Below, piece after piece: positions 31,281 to 37,858 of a DNA stretch of 37,858 nucleotides (within the stretch, counting starts at the first letter, position 1; each line of letters opens with the position of its first letter). Below the pieces are notes generated by a model, which saw nothing but the letters and a program-made list of their open reading frames with translations, had not been told where the DNA came from and did not search any database. The stretch is from DASQEH01 sp035633755. GTDB lineage: Bacteria; Actinomycetota; Actinomycetes; Propionibacteriales; Nocardioidaceae. Where the stretch lies: positions 1 to 37,858 of the forward strand of contig DASQEH010000164.1 of NCBI GenBank assembly GCA_035633755.1, in the 5' to 3' direction. Made by a program: the position numbers and the translations under genes.

Positions 31281-32629
31281 GCCCGCGCTCCCGCGGTCGC
31301 CATGGATGCTCCTCCTGTAGACAGGGCCCGGGTGCTCGACGAGAACAGCGTGGCCGCAGCCGGGTCGAAGGGACAGCCGCCCCCCGTCAGATGGGCGACG
31401 TACTCGTCGCGGAAGTACTGGATCGACGACGTGATCGGTGACGTGGCACCGTCTCCGAGCGCACAGAACGAACGACCCAGGATGTTGTCGCACAGGTCGA
31501 CGAGCATGTCGAGGTCGGAGTCGCTGCCTTCGCCGTTCTCGATCCGCTGCAGGGTCTGCACCAGCCACCAGGTGCCCTCACGGCACGGCGTGCACTTGCC
31601 GCAGGACTCGTGCTTGTAGAACTCCGTCCAGCGCAGCACTGCCCGGACGATGCAGGTTGTCTCGTCGAAGATCTGCAGCGCCTTTGTGCCCAGCATGGAG
31701 CCGACGCTGCCGACGCCTTCGTAGTCCAGCGGCACATCGAGGTGCTCTGCGGTGAGGATCGGCGTGGACGACCCTCCGGGGGTCCAGAACTTGAGCGAGT
31801 GCCCCTGCCGGACCCCGCCGGACATGTCGAGGAGCTCGCGCAAGGTGATGCCCAGCGGCGCCTCGTACTGCCCGGGACGGGTGACGTGACCCGAGAGCGA
31901 GTAGATCGTCATACCCTTGCTCTTCTCGGTTCCCATGCCGCTGAACCAGTCGGCACCGTTCGCCACGATGCACGGCACCGAGGCGATGGTCTCGACGTTG
32001 TTGATGACGGTGGGACACGCGTACAGGCCGGCGACGGCGGGGAAAGGCGGGCGCAGCCTCGGCTGGCCGCGGCGTCCCTCGAGCGAGTCCAGCAGCGCGG
32101 TCTCCTCGCCGCAGATGTAGGCACCCGCGCCGGCGTGGACGATGAGATCCAGGTCGTAGCCGGAACCATGGATGTTCTTGCCGAGGTGACCGGCCAGGTA
32201 AGCCTCCTGCACCGCGCGCTGCAGCCGCCGCACGACATGCAGGACCTCGCCGCGGCAGTAGATGAACGCCGTGGTCGCCCGGATCGCGTACGAGGAGATG
32301 ATCACTCCCTCGATCAAGGTGTGCGGGGTGGCCAGCATCAGCGGGATGTCCTTGCAGGTGCCTGGCTCCGACTCGTCGGCGTTGACGACCAGGTAGTGCG
32401 GCTTGTCGTCTCCCTGCGGGATGAAGCCCCACTTCATGCCGGTCGGGAAGCCTGCGCCGCCGCGACCACGCAGGCCGGAGTCCTTGACCAGCGCGATGAC
32501 GTCATCCTGCTTCATCGTGAGCGCCGAGCGGAGCCCCTTGTAGCCACCGGCCTTCTCGTAGGCCTTCAGTGTCCAGGCACGGTCGGTGTCCCAGTCGTCG
32601 GTCAGGACAGGGGTGAGAGTGTCGACCAT
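31277..32629 (-). CDS. nuoF: NADH-quinone oxidoreductase subunit F
   Basis: NuoF is the NADH-oxidising subunit with FMN and cluster N3. In its 450 residues: the FMN/NADH site SGLRGRGGAGFPTGMKW (51-67), VVNADESEPGTCKD (81-94), the Gly-rich HAGAGAYICGEETALL (165-180) and the N3 ligands Cys343, 346, 349 and 389 (SCGKCTPCREG; FCALGDGA). The ATG 32629 shares one base with the nuoE stop (TGATG). The C-terminal 25 residues are small and Ser/Ala-rich. Nothing is missing. Confidence 0.98.
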   Translation of the reverse strand: MVDTLTPVLTDDWDTDRAWTLKAYEKAGGYKGLRSALTMKQDDVIALVKDSGLRGRGGAGFPTGMKWGFIPQGDDKPHYLVVNADESEPGTCKDIPLMLATPHTLIEGVIISSYAIRATTAFIYCRGEVLHVVRRLQRAVQEAYLAGHLGKNIHGSGYDLDLIVHAGAGAYICGEETALLDSLEGRRGQPRLRPPFPAVAGLYACPTVINNVETIASVPCIVANGADWFSGMGTEKSKGMTIYSLSGHVTRPGQYEAPLGITLRELLDMSGGVRQGHSLKFWTPGGSSTPILTAEHLDVPLDYEGVGSVGSMLGTKALQIFDETTCIVRAVLRWTEFYKHESCGKCTPCREGTWWLVQTLQRIENGEGSDSDLDMLVDLCDNILGRSFCALGDGATSPITSSIQYFRDEYVAHLTGGGCPFDPAAATLFSSSTRALSTGGASMATAGARA

Positions 32630-33498
32630 CAGGTGCTCTTCCGATCGGTGGCAGAGTCGGCCGGGGCATCCGGCGACGACGGCTTGGCGCTTTCGGCGGT
32701 GTCGGCGGAGGACTCCTCCACGACGGACTCCGACTCCGCGCGTGAGGTGTCGGCTTGCTCAGCGGCGTCGACGCGACGCCCGTCGGTCGTCCCGGACGAG
32801 TCAGCTTCGGCGGACGGTGCCTGCCAGCCGTTCGAGCGGGCCAGCTGGAGCCCGGCCCGGCTCGCCGGGCCGGCGGTCGGACCCTCGTCGGCGCGGTCGT
32901 CGGGGAAGCCCGCCAGCACGCGCTCGGCAGCACGCCAGCTCGTGACGCGGGCGCCGCGGGTGGCCTGCACCTCTGCGCCGCTGCGAAGGGAGTCGACGAG
33001 CTGCACCGACGAGTCCGGTGTCTGGTTGTCGAAGAACTCCCAGTTCACCATCACGACGGGCGCGTAGTCACAGGCAGCGTTGCACTCGATGTGCTCGAGG
33101 CTGATGGTGCCGTCCTCGGTGGTCTCGTCGTTGCCGATCTCGAGGTGGGACTTGAGCCGCTCCATGATCTCGTCGCCGCCCATCACGGCGCACAAGGTGT
33201 TCGTGCAGACCCCGACGAGATAGTTCCCCACCGGTCGGCGCTTGTACATCGTGTAGAACGTGGCGACGGCCGACACCTCGGCGGCGGTGATGCCGAGGAT
33301 GTCGGCGCACGTCTCGATCCCGACGGGCGTCTCATACCCCTCGACGCTCTGCACCAGGTGCAGCATGGGCAGCAGCGCGGAACGTGGCTGTGGGTACCGC
33401 GATGCCAGCTCGGACAGCTCCGCGACCGTCTCGGCGGGGAGTCGGCGTTGCTCGTTGCCTTGAGCCACGGACCGGGTCGGGGCGTTCATGTCGCTCAT
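32629..33498 (-). CDS. nuoE: NADH-quinone oxidoreductase subunit E
   Basis: NuoE holds the 2Fe-2S cluster N1a next to NuoF. The thioredoxin-like domain occupies about 18-175 and has all four ligands, Cys98, 103, 139 and 143 (CTNTLC; ECNAACDYAP), plus ILGITAAEVSAVATFYTMY. Beyond about 190 follows a 100-residue Ala/Ser/Glu/Asp-rich tail, absent in E. coli NuoE and low in complexity, likely disordered. I took ATG 33498 because it overlaps the nuoD stop (ATGA); the Met at position 4 (33489) is an alternative. Total 289 residues. Confidence 0.96.
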   Translation of the reverse strand: MSDMNAPTRSVAQGNEQRRLPAETVAELSELASRYPQPRSALLPMLHLVQSVEGYETPVGIETCADILGITAAEVSAVATFYTMYKRRPVGNYLVGVCTNTLCAVMGGDEIMERLKSHLEIGNDETTEDGTISLEHIECNAACDYAPVVMVNWEFFDNQTPDSSVQLVDSLRSGAEVQATRGARVTSWRAAERVLAGFPDDRADEGPTAGPASRAGLQLARSNGWQAPSAEADSSGTTDGRRVDAAEQADTSRAESESVVEESSADTAESAKPSSPDAPADSATDRKST

Positions 33499-34838
33499 CG
33501 ATCGACCCCACCCATGACCGGGTCGAGGCTGGCCACGGCGACGATGACGTCGGCCAGCTGGCCGCCCTCGCTCATCGCCGGCGCGCACTGCAGGTTGACG
33601 AAGGACGGGTCACGGAAGTGGGCGCGGTAGGGGCGCGTCCCTCCGTCGGAGACCAGGTGGGCGGCGAGCTCGCCGCGGGGAGACTCGATGGCGACGTAGG
33701 CCTGACCCGTGGGCACCCGGAACCCCTCGGTCACCAGCTTGAAGTGGTGGATCAGCGCCTCCATGGACTCGCCCATGATGTGGCGGATGTGGTCCAGCGA
33801 GTTGCCCATGCCGTCGGAACCGACGGCCAGCTGGCTCGGCCAGGCGATCTTCTTGTCGCCGATCATGATCGGGGCGCCTTCGAGTCCCTTGAGCCGTTCG
33901 GCACACTGCTCGATGATCTTCAGCGACTCCCACATCTCGTCGACACGGATGCGGAACCGTCCGTACGCGTCGGCGGTGTCGCGCGTGATGACGTCGAAGT
34001 CATACGTCTCGTATCCGCAGTACGGCTGCTTCTTGCGCAGGTCCCAGTCGTACCCGGTGGAGCGCAGCACCGGACCGGTGGCACCCAGGGCGAGGCAACC
34101 GGCGAGGTCGAGGTAGCCGACGTCGACGAGCCGCGCCTTGAAGATGGGGTTCTCGTTGCACAAAGCGGCGTACTCCGGCAGCCGCTTGCGCATCACGCCC
34201 AGGAACTCGTCGATCTTGCCCAGCGCCTCCGGCGGCATGTCCTGAGCCACCCCGCCGGGCCGGATGAAGGCGTTGTTCATGCGCAGACCCGTGATGAGCT
34301 CGAACAGGTCGAGGCAGAGCTCGCGCTCACGGAAGCCGATCGTCATCACCGTCAGCGCCCCGAGCTCCATGCCGCCGGTGGCGATCGCGACGAGGTGGGA
34401 CGAGATGCGGTTGATCTCCATCAGGAGGACCCGCATGATCGTGGCCTTGTCGGGGATGTCGTTCTCGATGTCGAGCAGCCGCTCGACGGCCAGGCAGTAC
34501 GCCGCCTCGTAGTGGAAGTTGGACAGGTAGTCCATCCGGGTGCACAGAGTCACACCCTGCGTCCAGTTGCGGTACTCCATGTTCTTCTCGATGCCGGTGT
34601 GGAGGTAGCCGATGCCGCACCGGCACTCGACGACGGTCTCGCCGTCGATCTCGAGGATCAGCCGCAACACGCCATGGGTGGACGGGTGCTGGGGGCCCAT
34701 GTTGACCACGACACGCTCGTCGGACTCGAGGTCCAGCCCGGCCACCACCGAGTCCCAGTCCTGGCCGGTGACCGTGAAGACCTTGCCCGAGGTGGTGTGC
34801 TGCTCGGTGGCATATGGGTCGCGAATGGTGTCGGTCAT
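33495..34838 (-). CDS. nuoD: NADH-quinone oxidoreductase subunit D
   Basis: NuoD (49-kDa homologue) forms the quinone-binding pocket with NuoB. The 447 residues show GPQHPSTHGVLR (48-59), with His55, and MDYLSNFHYE (102-111), with Tyr104; the 49-residue spacing equals that of the quinone-head-group ligands His38/Tyr87 of Thermus Nqo4. CGIGYLHTGIEK (74-85) and the late ESPRGELAAHLVSDG are also typical. The start ATG 34838 shares a base with the nuoC stop. The site residues being intact predicts normal quinone reduction. Confidence 0.98.
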   Translation of the reverse strand: MTDTIRDPYATEQHTTSGKVFTVTGQDWDSVVAGLDLESDERVVVNMGPQHPSTHGVLRLILEIDGETVVECRCGIGYLHTGIEKNMEYRNWTQGVTLCTRMDYLSNFHYEAAYCLAVERLLDIENDIPDKATIMRVLLMEINRISSHLVAIATGGMELGALTVMTIGFRERELCLDLFELITGLRMNNAFIRPGGVAQDMPPEALGKIDEFLGVMRKRLPEYAALCNENPIFKARLVDVGYLDLAGCLALGATGPVLRSTGYDWDLRKKQPYCGYETYDFDVITRDTADAYGRFRIRVDEMWESLKIIEQCAERLKGLEGAPIMIGDKKIAWPSQLAVGSDGMGNSLDHIRHIMGESMEALIHHFKLVTEGFRVPTGQAYVAIESPRGELAAHLVSDGGTRPYRAHFRDPSFVNLQCAPAMSEGGQLADVIVAVASLDPVMGGVDR

Positions 34839-35680
34839 CAGTTGTAGGCCCTCCGCTTGTCGGGCGGCTGAATCGTCGCCCCCTTGTACTCGACGGGAAT
34901 GCCGCCCAGTGGGTAGTCCTTGCGCTGCGGATGCCCCGGCCAGTCGTCGGGCATCTCGATCCGGGTCAACGCGGGGTGACCGTCGAAGATGATCCCGAAG
35001 AAGTCGTACGTCTCACGCTCGTGCCAGTCGCTGGTGGGGTAGACCGCCACCACTGAGGGGATGTGCGGGTCGGCGTCGGGACAGGTCACCTCGACGCGGA
35101 TGCGCCGGTTGTGGGTCATGGACAGCAGGTGGTACACGGCGTGCAGCTCCGCACCGGTGTCGTGGGGGTAGTGCACGCCGCTGACTCCGCTGAAGAACTC
35201 GAAGCGCAGCTCCGGGTCGTCACGCAAGCTCTGCATGACCTGGAGCAGCTGCTCGCGGCGCACGTGGAAAGTGATCTCGCCGCGGTGGATGACGACCTTG
35301 CTCAGTGCTGCTTCGGATCCGGTCGACTGCAGTGCCGACTCGAGACGGTCCGCGGCTGCGTCGAACCAGCCGCCGTACGGGCGCTGCGTGGAACCAGGGA
35401 TCGCAACCGGGCGGATGAGCCCGCCGAACCCCGATGTGTCGCCGCTGCCTGCGACGCCGAACATGCCTTGTCGGACGTCGATGACGTCGAGGTCCTGGTG
35501 TGGTGGCAGCGGACCAGGGTCGTCGCTGACGATGAGGTCATTGTCCCGCAGCGACTTGTCCTGGACCGATCGCTCCTCGACCGGCTTGTCCTTCATCGAG
35601 CGCTCACCGGTCGGCTTCTCGGGCACTCCCTGCGGCTGGCCGGCGGGAGGCTGCTCGGCGGGCTTGTCGTCGTCGCTCAT
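34838..35680 (-). CDS. nuoC: NADH-quinone oxidoreductase subunit C
   Basis: NuoC (30-kDa homologue) is a structural peripheral-arm subunit. The conserved domain lies about 120-275 and ends with the signature ERETYDFFGIIFDGHPAL, then RIEMPDDWPGHPQRKDYPLGG. In front is a roughly 100-residue extension, acidic and Pro-rich, holding two tandem 10-residue units (KPTGERSMKD, KPVEERSVQD at 22-41) plus a partial third. The subunit is separate from NuoD, not fused as in E. coli. The start ATG 35680 overlaps nuoB in ATGA. Total 280 residues. Confidence 0.96.
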   Translation of the reverse strand: MSDDDKPAEQPPAGQPQGVPEKPTGERSMKDKPVEERSVQDKSLRDNDLIVSDDPGPLPPHQDLDVIDVRQGMFGVAGSGDTSGFGGLIRPVAIPGSTQRPYGGWFDAAADRLESALQSTGSEAALSKVVIHRGEITFHVRREQLLQVMQSLRDDPELRFEFFSGVSGVHYPHDTGAELHAVYHLLSMTHNRRIRVEVTCPDADPHIPSVVAVYPTSDWHERETYDFFGIIFDGHPALTRIEMPDDWPGHPQRKDYPLGGIPVEYKGATIQPPDKRRAYN

Positions 35681-36231
35681 CGCAGCAGGCCGGTCAGATC
35701 GGAGGTGGGCTTGGTGGTGAGCGCCTCGCGTTCGTTGCTGGCGATCTCGGCTTGCCGGTTCGACCCGAGCGGGTGGCTCTGGATGTCCTCGTGGAGCTTG
35801 AGGATGGCGTCGATCAACATCTCCGGACGCGGCGGGCAGCCGGGCAGGAACATGTCGACAGGGACCACGTGGTCGACGCCCTGCACGATGGCGTAGTTGT
35901 TGAACATGCCGCCACTGCTGGCGCACACTCCCATCGCCAGCACCCACTTCGGGTTGGGCATCTGGTCGTAGATCTGTCGCAGCACCGGCGCCATCTTCTG
36001 GCTGACCCTGCCGGCGACGATCATGAGGTCAGCCTGGCGCGGTGACGCGCGGAACACTTCCATGCCGAATCGGGCGAGGTCGTACCGCGGCCCTCCCGAG
36101 GTCATCATCTCGATGGCACAGCAGGCCAATCCGAACGTCGCCGGCCACAAGGACGCCTTGCGGAAGTAGCCCGCGAGATCCTCGACCGTCGACAACAAGA
36201 TGCCCGACGGCAGCTTCTCCTCGATACCCAT
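35677..36231 (-). CDS. nuoB: NADH-quinone oxidoreductase subunit B
   Basis: NuoB carries N2, the last cluster before quinone. In the 184 residues the ligands are Cys37, Cys38 (GLACCAIEMM), Cys103 (MGVCASSGG) and Cys132 (PGCPPRPE), all present. YIQDQM-type segment is RQIYDQMPNPKWVLAMG (85-101). A 35-residue C-terminal tail is variable. The ATG 36231 lies 28 bases after nuoA, one of only two real gaps in the operon. Confidence 0.98.
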   Translation of the reverse strand: MGIEEKLPSGILLSTVEDLAGYFRKASLWPATFGLACCAIEMMTSGGPRYDLARFGMEVFRASPRQADLMIVAGRVSQKMAPVLRQIYDQMPNPKWVLAMGVCASSGGMFNNYAIVQGVDHVVPVDMFLPGCPPRPEMLIDAILKLHEDIQSHPLGSNRQAEIASNEREALTTKPTSDLTGLLR

Positions 36232-36259
36232 GACGAACTATGTCCTTCCGCGCTCGCGC

Positions 36260-36619
36260 CTAGTCCCACTCAAGCCCGCCACGGCGCCACACATAGGCGT
36301 ACGCGACGAACACGGTACCGATGAACAGCACCATCTCGACGAGACCGAACAGCTTCATCTCGTCGAAATAGACGGCCCACGGGAACAGGAAAATGATCTC
36401 GATGTCGAAGACGATGAAGAGCATCGCCGTGATGTAGTACTTCACCGGGAAACGGCCACCGCCCACCGGCTGCGGGGTCGGCTGGATTCCGCACTCGTAG
36501 GAGTCGAGCTTGGCCCTGTTGTAGCGCTTGGGGCCCAACAGTGAGCTGGCGGCGATGGAGCCGACCGCGAACAATGTCGCGAGGACTCCGATACCCAGGA
36601 TGGGGATGTAGGCATTCAC
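36260..36619 (-). CDS. nuoA: NADH-quinone oxidoreductase subunit A
   Basis: NuoA is a three-helix membrane subunit that lines the quinone channel with NuoH and NuoJ. The 119 residues contain YECGIQPTPQPVGGGRFPVKYYITAM-like core (41 on; key Glu and Cys in SYECG) and IVFDIEIIFLFPWA with the conserved Asp/Glu pair. The start is GTG 36619 behind GGGAG. It opens the nuo series on this strand, 72 bases after the isoprenoid reductase gene. In that gap I see TTGTCG-type and weak -10 candidates but no convincing promoter, so read-through from upstream is likely. Confidence 0.96.
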   Translation of the reverse strand: MNAYIPILGIGVLATLFAVGSIAASSLLGPKRYNRAKLDSYECGIQPTPQPVGGGRFPVKYYITAMLFIVFDIEIIFLFPWAVYFDEMKLFGLVEMVLFIGTVFVAYAYVWRRGGLEWD

Positions 36620-36691
36620 GCGAGCAGGCTCCCGTCTGTGGTGGGATACACATCGTTGCGCACGGACCTGCGAAGTCGACAATCGCCCATG

Positions 36692-37858
36692 TCATGCCAC
36701 CGGGGCGAGCTTCGACAAGCCATTGATCAGGCGATCCATACCATTCCCGCCGCGGCTGTCGGTGAGGTTGGCCAGCAGTTTCAGGGTGAAGCGCATCAGC
36801 GTGGTGCGAGGCAGCCCGTAGCGCGTGGCCAGCTTCATGACATGGGGGTTACCGATCGCCTGGACGAAGACGCGCCCGAGAGTGTAGTAGCCCCCGTACC
36901 GCGAATCCAGAGCACTGACATAGCCCTGCAGCGCTCGCTCCCGCCCCGCAGGTGTCGTCCGGCTGAGGGCTTGGGTGACGACTTCGGCGGCCAGCTGCCC
37001 GGACTCCATGGCATAGGCGATTCCCTCACCGTTGAACGGGTTGACCATCCCGCCGGCATCACCGACCAGCAGCATGCCGTCGGCGTAGTGCGGCTTGCGG
37101 TTGAACCCCATGGGTAGTGCCGCGCCGCGCACCGGTGACGTCCGGTTCGCCTCGCGCAGGCCCCACTCGGCCGGAGTGTTGTCGAGCCACTTCTTGAGCA
37201 GGTCCTTGTAGTCGACGTGCTGGAAGGCCGACGAGGTGTTCAGGATGCCCAGACCGACGTTGACCGTCCCGTCCCCCACTCCGAAGATCCAGCCGTAGCC
37301 CGGCAGCAGGTTGCTCTGGCCCGGTGTGCCGTCCCACAGCTCCAACCACGACTCCATCCAGTCGTCGTCATGTCGGGGGCTGGTGTAGTACGTGCGGACG
37401 GCGACACCCATCGGGCGGTCGTCACGCTTCTGCAGACCCGCGGCGAGACTGAGCCGCGACGAGTTCCCGTCGGCGGCAATCACGACGGGGGCGCGGAAGC
37501 TCACCTCGTCCCCGCTCTTGCGTCCGTTGTCGTCGACAGGTCGGGCGGTCACTCCGGTGATCCGGCCCGACTCATCAACGAGCGGTCCGGTGACCGCGGT
37601 GCGTTCGTGCAGTCGCGCGCCCAGCTTGAGTGCGTGCCGGGCGAGGATGTCGTCGAAGTCCAGCCGGGTGCGGACCAGGCCGAAGCCGGGGAAGTCCGTC
37701 AGCTCGGGCCAGGGAAGCTCCAGCCGGTGCCCGCCGCCCACGATCCGCAGGCCTTGGTTCTTGGCCCACCCTGGCTCTTCGACGTCGATCCCGAGCGCAA
37801 CCAGCTGTCGTACCGCGCGGGGGGTCAGCCCGTCACCACAGACCTTCTCGCGCGGGAA
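36692..37858 (-). CDS. geranylgeranyl reductase-family flavoprotein (5' end outside window)
   Basis: This FAD-dependent oxidoreductase of the isoprenoid/geranylgeranyl reductase family saturates double bonds in isoprenoid chains. 388 residues are visible and the frame is still open at the right edge, so the FAD-binding N-terminus lies outside. The visible part begins with the family motif EKVCGDGLTPRAV, continues with RTRLDFDDILARHALKLGA and ADGNSSRLSLAAGL, and has the second FAD motif GDAGGMVNPFNGEGIAYAME. In mycobacteria a homologue (MenJ) reduces one isoprene unit of menaquinone. Location directly upstream of nuoA, with a polyprenyl synthase at the far end, supports a menaquinone-tail role here. 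Archaeal-type lipid reduction is an unlikely alternative. Confidence 0.88.
   Translation of the reverse strand, partial: FPREKVCGDGLTPRAVRQLVALGIDVEEPGWAKNQGLRIVGGGHRLELPWPELTDFPGFGLVRTRLDFDDILARHALKLGARLHERTAVTGPLVDESGRITGVTARPVDDNGRKSGDEVSFRAPVVIAADGNSSRLSLAAGLQKRDDRPMGVAVRTYYTSPRHDDDWMESWLELWDGTPGQSNLLPGYGWIFGVGDGTVNVGLGILNTSSAFQHVDYKDLLKKWLDNTPAEWGLREANRTSPVRGAALPMGFNRKPHYADGMLLVGDAGGMVNPFNGEGIAYAMESGQLAAEVVTQALSRTTPAGRERALQGYVSALDSRYGGYYTLGRVFVQAIGNPHVMKLATRYGLPRTTLMRFTLKLLANLTDSRGGNGMDRLINGLSKLAPVA

Overview
The window is high-GC DNA from an actinobacterium. The evidence is an L11-L1-L10 ribosomal locus with a lipoprotein gene inserted, a HadA/HadB dehydratase pair next to rpmG, F420-type luciferase-like oxidoreductase, KorAB, a 14-subunit NADH dehydrogenase with menaquinone-type neighbours, and a DUF222/HNH (13E12-type) protein. 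DUF222/HNH, DUF5701 and the overall gene style point to Propionibacteriales, probably Nocardioidaceae; that placement is inference, not proof.

Layout. (1) 1-4132, minus strand: tRNA-Trp, secE, nusG, rplK, rplA, an LppX/LprG-type lipoprotein, then an L10 leader and rplJ, which runs off the left edge. (2) 4285-6536, plus strand: a class I aminotransferase and adenosine deaminase sharing a TTGA start/stop overlap. (3) 6589-8952, minus strand: tRNA-Thr, tRNA-Met, rpmG, hadA, hadB and murB. (4) 9080-11553: an LLM oxidoreductase (+), a two-copy 34-bp repeat, tRNA-Tyr (-), yajQ (+) and a pentapeptide/DinB fusion (-). (5) 11554-15130, the least conserved stretch: a 621-bp gap holding at most one tiny gene, a DUF222/HNH protein, a charged coiled-coil protein and a DUF5701 protein. 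(6) 15274-18128: korA-korB, then a convergent secreted protein and a rarD-like permease with a strong inverted repeat in front of it. (7) 19976-37858, minus strand: an isoprenoid reductase (partial), nuoABCDEFGHIJKLMN and a polyprenyl diphosphate synthase.

How the genes work together. Regions 1 and 3 form a translation and secretion core with cell-wall and fatty-acid genes attached. KorAB yields reduced ferredoxin from 2-oxoglutarate. The nuo block is a complete complex I: every subunit A-N is present and all expected Fe-S ligands in NuoB, E, F, G and I are visible, including the extra N7 motif of NuoG. Nearly every nuo junction overlaps by 1-8 bases, and the run continues without a gap into the polyprenyl diphosphate synthase. 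With an isoprenoid reductase upstream, the locus couples the quinone-reducing machine to two enzymes likely to build and saturate the menaquinone tail.

I found no CRISPR array, prophage, insertion sequence or convincing novel multi-gene system. The most unusual points are small: the N-terminal repeat in NuoC, the pentapeptide-DinB fusion, the rarD palindrome, a possible stress-sigma promoter before the DUF5701 gene, and the L10 leader behind an inserted lipoprotein gene.
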